From Emticicia fluvialis (GTDB taxonomy: Bacteria > Bacteroidota > Bacteroidia > Cytophagales > Spirosomataceae): 64,000 nt of DNA. Location: assembly GCF_024793945.1 (NCBI RefSeq), contig NZ_JANUSD010000016.1, positions 67,628 to 131,627 of the forward strand, read 5' to 3'. Below the pieces are notes generated by a model. That model did no database searches. It worked only from the letters and a program-made list of their open reading frames with translations, and had not been told where the DNA came from. The position numbers and the translations under genes are program-made. Each line of letters starts with the position of its first letter. The first letter of the stretch is position 1. Of this stretch, positions 27,817-36,139 are shown in pieces.

Positions 27817-30780
27817 CTACGGAATAATAGCATCCGCCGCCGACTTCAATGCCGAGTCGGTGGCATTTTTGGCGCTGTCAGCAGCGTTTTTGGCGGCATC
27901 TGCCGCATCTTTGGCTGCCTTCGCGGCTTCGTCGGCGGCATCTTTGGCCGCATCGGCTGCATCTTTGGCCGCATCTTCTGATGCCTTCAATGCACTGTCT
28001 GCCGCATCTTTGGCCGCATCAGCCGCATCTTTGGCTGCCTTTTCTGCCTCGTCGGCCGCATCTTTGGCGGCATCTTCGGTTTCTTTTATTGCGCTGTCTG
28101 CCGCATCTTTGGTGCTGTCGGTGGCTTGTTTCAGGGCATCATCGGCCGCATTTTTGGTGGCGTCGGCTGCATCTTTGGCAGTTTTTTCTACCCAGTTACC
28201 AGCGGTGTCAATGGCGTAGCCCAGTTCTGCCATTACGGCGGCCACTTCTGCTTCGGTGGCATTAAATGCCTCAGTAAGCGCCTGAGCCACCACATCGGCA
28301 CTGTAGCCCAGGGCCAGCAGTATTTCGCCCACTACCTCCATGGTACTGCCATATACATTGACAAGGGCGTCGGCTATTTCGTCGGCCGTGTAGCCTGCAT
28401 ATTGCAGGGCGGCGGCGGCGCTGTCTTCAGCGGCGTTATAGGCTGTTACCAGGGTCTGGGTTGTAAGGGTCGACGTAGCGTTGTAAACGTCTTTCATGCC
28501 TTTGGCTACGTCGTTCAGGGCATAGGTGGTGCCTTTCAGCAGGTCGCCAACGGCTTCCGCACTTACACCATACACTACCTTAAAGCCTTCCATTACATAT
28601 TCGGCGGTGTTGGTGGCCAGCACAATTACCCCCTGCGTTATGGCGTTTATCCAGGCGGCGGCATCGGCATACAGATTTTTGAAAAGCGATGTAACATTAT
28701 CGATAATCCATTGATTGGCCATATTGATGATGTCTTGCAGGCTTTGGGTGTTGATATCCAGCGACAGTTCAGGGATATGGTAATGATAACCGGCGAAATT
28801 AAAACTGCCTACGTAAGTAAAGCGTATTACATTGGCGCTGGTATCAATCGTGAGTTCGCTGCTAATGGTTGATACAAAATGAATGCTGCCCAGATTAAAC
28901 ACATCAACCGAATCGGGAATCTGAATCATAAAATCGGCGCCATAAGTAAACGAGCCTGAAAAATACTGGTAGTTTTTTAGCACACAAGCCATTCTTGTGG
29001 TCAGTACAGATTCAAAATCAAGCTCGAAACTGAATCCACTACTGGTAACCGACGCCTCAACCGATTGCCGGCTGTCCAGAAACGCAATGGCGATACTGGC
29101 TACAAAGTATGGCGATGCAAACGTGCTTACCTCCATAACCGGCCCGCCTGCTTTAATAATTACCTCGGTGCCGGCGTTTTCAATAGCTATTTCTTCGGCT
29201 GAAGTTTCTGGCACCACATTGTTGCTGATGGGGTCTCCGGCCTCATTTACTTTTATGCTGATGGCCTGCCCGTTGCCTTTCAGGCTTAGTGGCCCAAGTT
29301 CATACGGCGACATGGTAATGATGCCGTTGACACCCGAAACAGGGTTGATGTCGAGGTCGCCATAGAAACCGAGCCCGAAGAAATCAAGATACCCGCTGAA
29401 ACCAAACTCATATTTAGAAGTAGAGCCGTCTGGCAGTACCACCGGCTGGGTGGGGTTCTCCTGCCATACGAAAGACAGGTTTTTTACCGATACCGGAAAA
29501 TCAATATTGAAATCGACGTCGGTAAAAATGGTTACCAGTTCGTTCAGGCTTATTTGTGATACATAAAAAGATATATAGAGCGGGTTCGGGATATCGCCGA
29601 TTAACGCACAAACCACCGCAAAGCTGTTGTCTTCTACCAGTACGTTGTCTTCCGGCTTACCAATGGTAAACGACCCCTGCACGCCCAGCGAATACCCGAT
29701 AATCGGCTGGAAAAACACACCCATACCCACGCCGAATGAGGTAAAATGAACCCCCTGAATAATAGGCGGAGTAAACAGCACAGAATTATCGCCCCTGATA
29801 ACCACGCCGATATTGGCCTGGTCTGCACCGATTACCATCGATAAATCGGCATAGAAAGTTGGGTTGCTCCAGAGCTTGAATGGTATGGTGGCCTGTGCCA
29901 TAAAGCCAACCTCGCCACTTTGCGGCGACAACGAAAAAGTAATGGCCGGATTACTGAGCGTTATATCTGTATTGGTCGCAACGGGTATCCTGATGGCATC
30001 AAGGCTGAAAGTGAGGGCAACCGTTACCAGATCCGGCGTTAAGGTATAGCTGAAACTGATGTTAACATGCACCACCTTTACGCTGTTAAAAGGCGTAATG
30101 GTAAAGATATTGGCGGCTATCTGGCTGCCGAAATATATATCTTCCATGTTTACATCACAGCTCAGGCTTACCAGGTTGCCGTTGCCATTCAGGGTGGTGC
30201 AGGTAAAACTACTGACGGGGAAATCGGGCAAGAGCGAGGGCCATTTAACTCCCATATAGCCAATCAGGCTTTTAAGGCTGTAAGCGGTATCGGCCGGAGA
30301 CGTACCTGTATCGGCCGATAAAGCCGCCAGCACCAGTATATACGACACATACGTGCAGGCCTGATAATTGGCGGTATCTTCATAAAAAGCATCTATCTGG
30401 TCGGGGGTGGCGTTGCCTCCTTCGGTCAGTTTTGCAAAGCTGACCGACAGCGCATCGTTGGGGTTAGCGGCAATAAAGTCAAAGAAACTATAATTACTGG
30501 CTATTACGTCTGCATCGGCCTGGGTAATGGTAAAACCCTGCTGGCTGCTGCCGCCCTCATATACCATTCGTTTTACGGGTTTGTTCTGGTTGTCGTAGCA
30601 GATATAAACCGAGGTGAGGTCTGCCTGTTGATTGATAGCCAGCGTGCCTGAAGGTTCAATATGCCCCACAAAGCTGAGCCTGGCAATGTAATTGGGCTGG
30701 CCTGCGTTGGTGTCGTCAGTCGATAAATAGATACTAACCCCAGAAGAGAGGTCGTTTTTAAAACTGATAGAGTTTATCAT
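27817..30780 (-). CDS. Large KDAAD-tail protein D
   Basis: 987 aa with no signal peptide. Residues 1 to about 730 are a long beta-rich region with repeated amphipathic strands (MINSISFKNDLSSGVSIYL..., SFSYTLTPDLVTVALTFSLDAIRI, ELDFESVL...) unlike any family I can name. Residues of about 745-860 hold helical repeats of roughly 28 residues with the core AGYTADEIADAL...VYGSTMEVVGEILLALGYSADVV. Residues of about 863-980 form the Lys/Asp/Ala tail (KDAADAAKDAADSALKASEDA-type units) shared with proteins A and B, whose N-domains are unrelated. The tail thus behaves as a portable module. It is first in the minus-strand block leading to C, B, A and the ATP-grasp pair. Confidence 0.75.
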   Translation of the reverse strand: MINSISFKNDLSSGVSIYLSTDDTNAGQPNYIARLSFVGHIEPSGTLAINQQADLTSVYICYDNQNKPVKRMVYEGGSSQQGFTITQADADVIASNYSFFDFIAANPNDALSVSFAKLTEGGNATPDQIDAFYEDTANYQACTYVSYILVLAALSADTGTSPADTAYSLKSLIGYMGVKWPSLLPDFPVSSFTCTTLNGNGNLVSLSCDVNMEDIYFGSQIAANIFTITPFNSVKVVHVNISFSYTLTPDLVTVALTFSLDAIRIPVATNTDITLSNPAITFSLSPQSGEVGFMAQATIPFKLWSNPTFYADLSMVIGADQANIGVVIRGDNSVLFTPPIIQGVHFTSFGVGMGVFFQPIIGYSLGVQGSFTIGKPEDNVLVEDNSFAVVCALIGDIPNPLYISFYVSQISLNELVTIFTDVDFNIDFPVSVKNLSFVWQENPTQPVVLPDGSTSKYEFGFSGYLDFFGLGFYGDLDINPVSGVNGIITMSPYELGPLSLKGNGQAISIKVNEAGDPISNNVVPETSAEEIAIENAGTEVIIKAGGPVMEVSTFASPYFVASIAIAFLDSRQSVEASVTSSGFSFELDFESVLTTRMACVLKNYQYFSGSFTYGADFMIQIPDSVDVFNLGSIHFVSTISSELTIDTSANVIRFTYVGSFNFAGYHYHIPELSLDINTQSLQDIINMANQWIIDNVTSLFKNLYADAAAWINAITQGVIVLATNTAEYVMEGFKVVYGVSAEAVGDLLKGTTYALNDVAKGMKDVYNATSTLTTQTLVTAYNAAEDSAAAALQYAGYTADEIADALVNVYGSTMEVVGEILLALGYSADVVAQALTEAFNATEAEVAAVMAELGYAIDTAGNWVEKTAKDAADATKNAADDALKQATDSTKDAADSAIKETEDAAKDAADEAEKAAKDAADAAKDAADSALKASEDAAKDAADAAKDAADEAAKAAKDAADAAKNAADSAKNATDSALKSAADAIIP

Positions 30781-31153
30781 AGCAAAAGTTTAGCAAAAGG
30801 CTTTATAAAAAACCCATACAGGGTTTTTCAGCCAAAATCAATTTTTTAGTAAGGAAAGGCAAAACGCATCTCGCACCTAACAATAAATTGATTTTGTACA
30901 GATAAATGTAGAAATATTTCTATTTTGTTGGATAAGAAATTTATTAAACGGAAAATATAATTTCCGGGCGGATACATTTTTTTTCTATAAAAACAAAATT
31001 TACCTCCCCGTGGTAAGCAGAAATCGGCCTTGGCGCACCCTGTAAGCAGGTTTTAGGCAGTAAGGGAGTACCGGCTATGGCAGCCGGGAAGACACCATAA
31101 AAAAAACGAATTGCGTGAAGATAAATGTGTAGCATGCCCAAAGCAGGCGGGTA
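30781..31153. other. AT-rich intergenic region
   Basis: About 370 bp with no credible gene. It presumably holds the promoter of the large protein D (minus strand). A short inverted repeat (AAAAACCC/GGGTTTTT, around 30808-30830) lies just upstream of the start codon and could be a leader structure or an upstream terminator. No promoter box is convincing. Confidence 0.35.
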
Positions 31154-31345
31154 TCAGGCCTTTTTCTTTTTCCAGTAAATAACCCCGGCCAGCAAAGCCA
31201 GCAGCACCACAATATTGCGGATGTCGGGCCATAATCTCTTGGTAGCAATCTCATACCCACTGCCAAACAAAGAAATAGTAAGCGTAAACTGCACCACCAA
31301 AGCCAGCACCAATACCCATTTAAGCAGGTTAAGAAAGATTTTCAT
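31154..31345 (-). CDS. Small two-helix membrane protein
   Basis: 63 aa with two hydrophobic helices at about residues 5-28 and 43-57, a charged hinge between them and a KKKKA C-terminus consistent with a cytoplasmic tail. There is no family assignment and it is monocistronic. A shifted overlapping frame exists (31075-31266), but this one has the membrane-protein composition and a normal start. Confidence 0.55.
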   Translation of the reverse strand: MKIFLNLLKWVLVLALVVQFTLTISLFGSGYEIATKRLWPDIRNIVVLLALLAGVIYWKKKKA

Positions 31346-31523
31346 TTTGAGGATAAAACTGAATGAAAGAACATACCATGTATCTGCAAAATTAAGCCTT
31401 TACATTGAGTAAATTGATAGTTTCAAAATTCTTTATTGGAAACAAAAAAATAATAATCAATTTCCAGGATTTTACTTATTTTGGCAATGAAACAACAATC
31501 AATAAAAATTTAACAATCAGACT

Positions 31524-32384
31524 GTGAAAAAAATACTACTCATCCTGTCTTTTGCGCTGGCAACCGTTACTACTTATGGACAATTTTATCTTCCCGATGG
31601 TAAAAAAATAAATACGAAGGGCAAAACAATTGCTGCGGTTCTCGATTCTCTGGGGGTTAGTGAAACAAATACTCACAGCCGTAGCAATGGTGAGGTCTAC
31701 TTCAAAAGGCTTTCTAATAAGCCGGTTTTATTGCTTTTGGATCCTAAGACCAATCCTTTAAAAATAAAAGAAATCATCAATTCTTATGATTATGCTGCTT
31801 ATCTCAATTCTTACAGCTATTATTTTGATTTAACAGATATGATAAAGGAGCAAAAGCTCACCAAAAAGTATCTGATGGATGTGTTCGGTAATCCGGTAGA
31901 AGTCGGGACAAATAGTGATGGCAACGTAGAATGGTTTTATAAGAACCAAAACTTAATTGTAGTTTTTGAAGAAGAATATGCAAAATCAGTGAAGGTAATG
32001 AACTACAATGCCATAGGAAAACATAATTTGATGATAATTAAGCATGATGTAACCGGAAGTGATTATGGCATTGGCTTTAATATCGCTTTCATGAATCTGA
32101 GCGAAAAGGCTATTAAATACATTTATATAACGGCAACAGTATCAAATGCAGTCCATGATAAAATAGCTACAAAAACGGTTAGAGGTATAGGCCCCGTAGA
32201 AAAAGACGATACTGGATTTTATGAATTTGAAAACATTGTTTATTCACGGGTTGCGAAATATCTGACCTTGGAAAGTGTGAAGGTGCAATACATGGATGGA
32301 ACAGTAAAAATTATACCTAAAAAAGAAGTTCAGTACATCAGAATGTGGGATTGGGAAGCTGAAGGAAACAGAACAGCAGATTGA
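31524..32384 (+). CDS. Secreted hypothetical protein
   Basis: 286 aa from a GTG start with a clean signal peptide (MKKILLILSFALATVTTYGQ). The mature part mixes alpha and beta elements. It includes KKYLMDVFGNPVEVGTNSDGNVEWFYKNQNLIVVFEE, a layout seen in periplasmic SmpA/BamE-like folds, but the match is loose. The C-terminal part (YIYITATVSNAV...ESVKVQYMDGTVKIIPKKEVQYI) resembles a domain for describing relations between transported or surface proteins. The base composition is AT-richer than the neighbours. It is convergent with the antitoxin gene. Confidence 0.55.
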   Translation: MKKILLILSFALATVTTYGQFYLPDGKKINTKGKTIAAVLDSLGVSETNTHSRSNGEVYFKRLSNKPVLLLLDPKTNPLKIKEIINSYDYAAYLNSYSYYFDLTDMIKEQKLTKKYLMDVFGNPVEVGTNSDGNVEWFYKNQNLIVVFEEEYAKSVKVMNYNAIGKHNLMIIKHDVTGSDYGIGFNIAFMNLSEKAIKYIYITATVSNAVHDKIATKTVRGIGPVEKDDTGFYEFENIVYSRVAKYLTLESVKVQYMDGTVKIIPKKEVQYIRMWDWEAEGNRTAD

Positions 32385-32390
32385 GTATCA

Positions 32391-32828
32391 CTATTCTTTT
32401 GACGGCGCTCCCTTAGCGCCCACTATGGTATCAGCATCCAAACCAGCAGTGTACCCAACCTCATCCTCGGCAACCCAAGCCACAGGCGCATCAATTGCGG
32501 CAACAGCAGGTGTGGCAACCGTTATCAACTGCACAGACAAGGCGTTTTCAAGCCTGCTGATGGTCTCTAGCGTCAGGTTTTCATTGCCTTTCACAATTTT
32601 ATTTACCTGCTGCGGGCTGATACCCAGCAACTCAGCCAGCTCTTTTTGCGTGGCCGGAGATTGATTTGCTTTACGATTCTTCCGCAGAACACTTAAAACC
32701 TGAATAGCTATTTTAGCCGAACGGTCAAGCCATGATTTGTTCTCCTGATAGTAAAGGTGTTCATCCTGCCATGAGGTATCCACATTGGCAATTTTATCCA
32801 GTTTTTCAATCAGTATTTCATTTTCCAT
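32391..32828 (-). CDS. XRE-family antitoxin
   Basis: 145 aa. A helix-turn-helix of the XRE/Cro type lies at about residues 62-98 (TQKELAELLGISPQQVNKIVKGNENLTLETISRLENAL). The N-terminal ~55 residues are helical and acidic, and the C-terminus is Ala/Val-rich and probably flexible. It follows the 184-aa gene by 5 bp. This toxin-first order with an HTH antitoxin matches HigBA-like type II systems. It should bind and neutralise the partner and repress the operon. Confidence 0.75.
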   Translation of the reverse strand: MENEILIEKLDKIANVDTSWQDEHLYYQENKSWLDRSAKIAIQVLSVLRKNRKANQSPATQKELAELLGISPQQVNKIVKGNENLTLETISRLENALSVQLITVATPAVAAIDAPVAWVAEDEVGYTAGLDADTIVGAKGAPSKE

Positions 32829-32833
32829 ATTGC

Positions 32834-33388
32834 TTAAATTTCAAACTCAACAAAATCAAAATTAGATTCATCAATTAATCCGTTTTCCTTTAAAAACTGT
32901 CTGGTTGCCTCCAGCTTTTGAAGTTCAAGCAAAAGATGAGGCCGGGTATTCATGGTGGCTGTTAACTTAATGGCTCCCCCGGAAACCACATATACATCGG
33001 CACTAATGCGGATAGCGTAAATTCTGAGCCACCCTCTTTTTGATTTCTCCTTAGCCAGTGGTTTCAGTTGGTAGTCGGTGTTGCTTAAGGGCTTAAAAAT
33101 TTGTTGAAGGTTCTCTGCACCGGCATCGCTACTGTTTAGAATTCTGTAAAACTGATTTCTCAATTTTACGGCTTCTCTGCGAGTCAATTCTATGGCTTGT
33201 TCCATGCTCATGTTCCCAAAAAAACCGCTCAATAAATCACTTTCATGCGTTTCAAAAAACTGCGCCAGAAATTCAATATCCTGAATCCACAAATTTAACA
33301 GCCGTTGAAACTCATTTGATTGGCCGTCATAAGCAACCGAATAGAGTTTTTTTGATTTATCAACAGCAAATATACTACCAATTTTCAT
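32834..33388 (-). CDS. Putative toxin of a HigBA-like pair
   Basis: 184 aa, larger than classical HigB/RelE (about 90-110 aa). The C-terminal part has RelE-like traits: basic KSKRGWLRIYAIRISADVYVVSGGAIKLTATMNTRP followed by a helix LLLELQKLEATRQFLKENGL. The N-terminal ~90 residues are helical. I see no definitive catalytic residues. The assignment rests on the adjoining XRE gene, the 5-bp spacing and this C-terminal pattern. Confidence 0.55.
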   Translation of the reverse strand: MKIGSIFAVDKSKKLYSVAYDGQSNEFQRLLNLWIQDIEFLAQFFETHESDLLSGFFGNMSMEQAIELTRREAVKLRNQFYRILNSSDAGAENLQQIFKPLSNTDYQLKPLAKEKSKRGWLRIYAIRISADVYVVSGGAIKLTATMNTRPHLLLELQKLEATRQFLKENGLIDESNFDFVEFEI

Positions 33389-33455
33389 AAAATCAACTTA
33401 TAAGTTTATTTTTTAGCGCACAACCCCGGCAAGATATTCCGGCAAAATTAACACA

Positions 33456-33485
33456 AAGCACCCCCACCCGCAGGCAGAGGTGCTT
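33456..33485. terminator. Weak hairpin after gamma-glutamyltransferase
   Basis: Seven-bp stem AAGCACC / GGTGCTT with a C/G-rich 16-nt loop, about 24 bp beyond the stop of the gene ending at 33509. There is little T-tract, so this is a tentative terminator. Confidence 0.4.
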
Positions 33486-33508
33486 GGCAAAATCTTTAAA
33501 CAGAAGTA

Positions 33509-35266
33509 TTAATAACCTATACTGGTGTTATCGCCGCGGGGGTCTGAGCCGCCCTCCAGCCTGCCATCAGGGCGAAGCATGATGCAGTCCATACGCCCGA
33601 GAGAACCCACCATTGGCACCATTTTGTAGCCTTTGGCTTTCAGGTTGTTGAGGGTGGCCTCGCTAAAAGCGTTTTTCTCGTAAGTGGTGTTATCCGGCAA
33701 CCATTGGTGATGGTATTTCAGGGCGTTTACGGCCTGTTGCATGGTCATGCCGTGTTCAATTACGTTGATGATGGTCTGAAAAACCGAAGTAATAATCGTA
33801 GACCCACCCGGCGTACCCACTACCATAAACAGCTTATTGTCTTTCTCAACAATGGTGGGTGTCATAGAAGACAGCATCCGTTTGCCCGGGGCTATTTCGT
33901 TGGCTTTGTTGCCAATCAGGCCAAACATATTGGGCACACCGGCTTTAATACTAAAGTCGTCCATTTCGTTATTCATCAGAAAACCACCGCCCTGCACAAC
34001 CACCTTACTGCCAAAACCGCCGTTGAGCGTAGTGGTGATAGACACCGCATTGCCGTCTTTATCAACCACCGAATAATGCGTAGTTTCGCTGCTTTCATAG
34101 CCCGGCACTGTGCCGCCGCTTACGGCCTTGCTGTCGGTGGCTTTGTCGAAAGAGAAATCAGCCATGCGGTTTTTCAGATAGGCTTTGTCGGTCAGTTGTT
34201 TTACAGGCACTTTTACAAAGTCGGGGTCGCCCAGCCATTTGGCGCGGTCGGCATATACCCGGCGTTCGGCCTCAATAATAACCTGCACGGTCGAGTCGCT
34301 GTTCCAGCCCCAGCGTTTAATGGGGTATGGCTCTACAAATTTCATCAGCTGCATCAGGGCTACTCCCCCGCTCGACGTAGGCGGCATGGTAATTATCTTA
34401 AAGTCTTTGTATTTATCAACAATGGCATCGCGCCATACCGAGTGGTAATTCTTCAGGTCGTCGTGCGTAATAATGCCCTTGCCGCGTTCCATTTCTTTCA
34501 CCAGCAGGTCGGCACATTCGCCTTCATAAAATCCGGCGCGTTTACGTGTCTGTATCAGGCCCAGCATCCGGCCCAGGTCAGCCTGCACCAGCGTGTCGCC
34601 CTTTTTCCAGTCTTGTTTGTCTGGTCTTATATAATACGGCGACCCGGCCGCGTTTACTTTCAGCACATCGCCCCGTACGCGGTTCAGCCCTACGGCTTCG
34701 CGTTCGGTTAGCACAATACCGCTTTTTGCCAGCGCAATGGCCGGAGCCACCACTTTATCCCAGGGTAGTTTGCCAAACCGCTCGTGCATGGTTACCATAC
34801 CATCAACCGAGCCCGGTACCCCACTGGCCAGATGCCCCAGAATACTCAGCCCGGCAATCGGATTCCCGTTCGCATCCAGATACATATCGCGGTGTGCTTT
34901 GGCAGGGGCTTTCTCACGGAAATCGAGCGTAAAAGTGCCACCTTTTTTATCGCGGTACACCAGAAAACCGCCGCCGCCCAAATTGCCCGCCCACGGATAC
35001 ACCACCGCCAGCGCAAAGTGCGTAGCCACGGCCGCATCTATGGCATTCCCACCGGCTTTCAGGATATCTACCCCAACCTGCGAGGCAACCGGATGCGCCG
35101 AAGCTACCATGCCGTTGTCGGCCAGTACGCCTTTTTTGTCGTAGAAGGTCTTTACACCCGGCACATCAACCGCGTATTCGCTAAAACCTTTTATTTCCTG
35201 CGTTTGTTTGGGTTGATTTTTACAGGCAGCCAGCGCCAGCAGAAGAAAGAGCAGATTTTTTTTCAT
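33509..35266 (-). CDS. ggt: Gamma-glutamyltransferase
   Basis: 585 aa with a lipoprotein-type signal (LFLLLALAAC, Cys15). The fold is recognisable throughout: ADNGMVASAHPVASQVGVDILKAGGNAIDAAVAT near residue 50, GGGGFLVYRD near 98, and the autoprocessing site TTHYSVVDKDGNAVSITTTLN near residue 393, whose first Thr is the nucleophile of the small subunit. Later GGGFLMNNEMDDFS and MTPTIVEKDNKLFMVVGTPGGSTI motifs match the small subunit. It cleaves gamma-glutamyl bonds such as those of glutathione in the periplasm or at the cell surface. Length agrees with the family. Confidence 0.95.
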   Translation of the reverse strand: MKKNLLFLLLALAACKNQPKQTQEIKGFSEYAVDVPGVKTFYDKKGVLADNGMVASAHPVASQVGVDILKAGGNAIDAAVATHFALAVVYPWAGNLGGGGFLVYRDKKGGTFTLDFREKAPAKAHRDMYLDANGNPIAGLSILGHLASGVPGSVDGMVTMHERFGKLPWDKVVAPAIALAKSGIVLTEREAVGLNRVRGDVLKVNAAGSPYYIRPDKQDWKKGDTLVQADLGRMLGLIQTRKRAGFYEGECADLLVKEMERGKGIITHDDLKNYHSVWRDAIVDKYKDFKIITMPPTSSGGVALMQLMKFVEPYPIKRWGWNSDSTVQVIIEAERRVYADRAKWLGDPDFVKVPVKQLTDKAYLKNRMADFSFDKATDSKAVSGGTVPGYESSETTHYSVVDKDGNAVSITTTLNGGFGSKVVVQGGGFLMNNEMDDFSIKAGVPNMFGLIGNKANEIAPGKRMLSSMTPTIVEKDNKLFMVVGTPGGSTIITSVFQTIINVIEHGMTMQQAVNALKYHHQWLPDNTTYEKNAFSEATLNNLKAKGYKMVPMVGSLGRMDCIMLRPDGRLEGGSDPRGDNTSIGY

Positions 35267-35713
35267 TCAATTAGTATTTGGGTAATAGTTTGTTTGCAGA
35301 AAACAAATATAAGTTTTTAGGCGAAAAATAATCTTGCCCTGCCTGTTTTTTCTGCTTTTTGCCTGCCTCTAAAAAAGAAAACGGGCTTGCTGAAAAAAAA
35401 ATCAGATACCCACGCAACCATTTAATCAGTTGTGTCGTAAAGTATAATGAAAACTATACCGACAATTGCTTCTAAAAAAAATCATATTATTAATAAAATT
35501 TCTACAAAATAATTTTGAATTGTTATTGAGAAGTTTTAATTTTAATTAGATATACCTATAGCCATGAAAAGCCTTCTGTCTTACTGACCGACTGCTTTAG
35601 TTTTGGCGGGATTCTTCCCGCCATTTCAATTTTATGAAACTGTGCTTCCGCGCAGCAGTTTCTGCCTGTACTATGCGAAGTTAACCTCATTAAACAAGTC
35701 CGTCTACACACTT

Positions 35714-35953
35714 ATGGCAGCAGCATTTAACCTCCGTAACAAGGTGTCAGAGGCCCTTCAGCTCAGCAGGCTGATTGCGCAAAACACATTGGGGAACGAT
35801 TTTTTTGTAATGATACGCATCAGGGTTGATGGAGAATCGACGATGGTATCGTTAAAGAAGTTCAAGAATTTTCTTGAAAAAGAACGCCTGCGGTATGTGT
35901 CGTCATTCTCAGCCAGAAAAGGCGTCATGAACATTTCGGTTTACAGCTATTAA
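35714..35953 (+). CDS. ~80-aa small protein family, member 3
   Basis: 79 aa starting at ATG 35714. The longer frame from 35603 adds residues not seen in relatives. Pattern: first helix LRNKVSEALQLSRLI, strand FFVMIRI, second helix KKFKNFLEKERLRYVSS, terminal NISVYSY. The second helix and the end are nearly those of member 2 (7986-8228). TAATTTTG at 35510-35517 matches the Bacteroidota -7 box, as for member 2. It is monocistronic, between ggt and a TPR histidine kinase. Confidence 0.7.
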   Translation: MAAAFNLRNKVSEALQLSRLIAQNTLGNDFFVMIRIRVDGESTMVSLKKFKNFLEKERLRYVSSFSARKGVMNISVYSY

Positions 35954-36020
35954 TTTTGTAGGATGCCGTTTGCAACCCATGCGCTGCACAATTGCAGAGC
36001 CGGGGTTTATTTATTTGATG

Positions 36021-36085
36021 GTGAAACATAGCGTTGCCCGGGCGTACCTGATGGTAAAGCAAACGCGGGGTACCCTATGTTTCAC
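36021..36085. repeat. Inverted repeat GTGAAACATAG ... CTATGTTTCAC
   Basis: Perfect 11-bp arms enclose a 43-nt core that itself carries GTACC/GGTAC pairing. It lies between the convergent ends of the small-protein gene and the kinase, 55 bp from the kinase stop, so it may act as a terminator. The word CTATGTTTCAC also occurs near 13385. Confidence 0.5.
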
Positions 36086-36139
36086 TATTCAGAACAACAA
36101 TGTTTATTGCGGTTTGTCTTGTAGGTCATTCTACAAAAA

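Noticed and set aside
33704..34711. 335-aa plus-strand frame inside ggt
   Set aside because: Antisense of a clearly identified gamma-glutamyltransferase.
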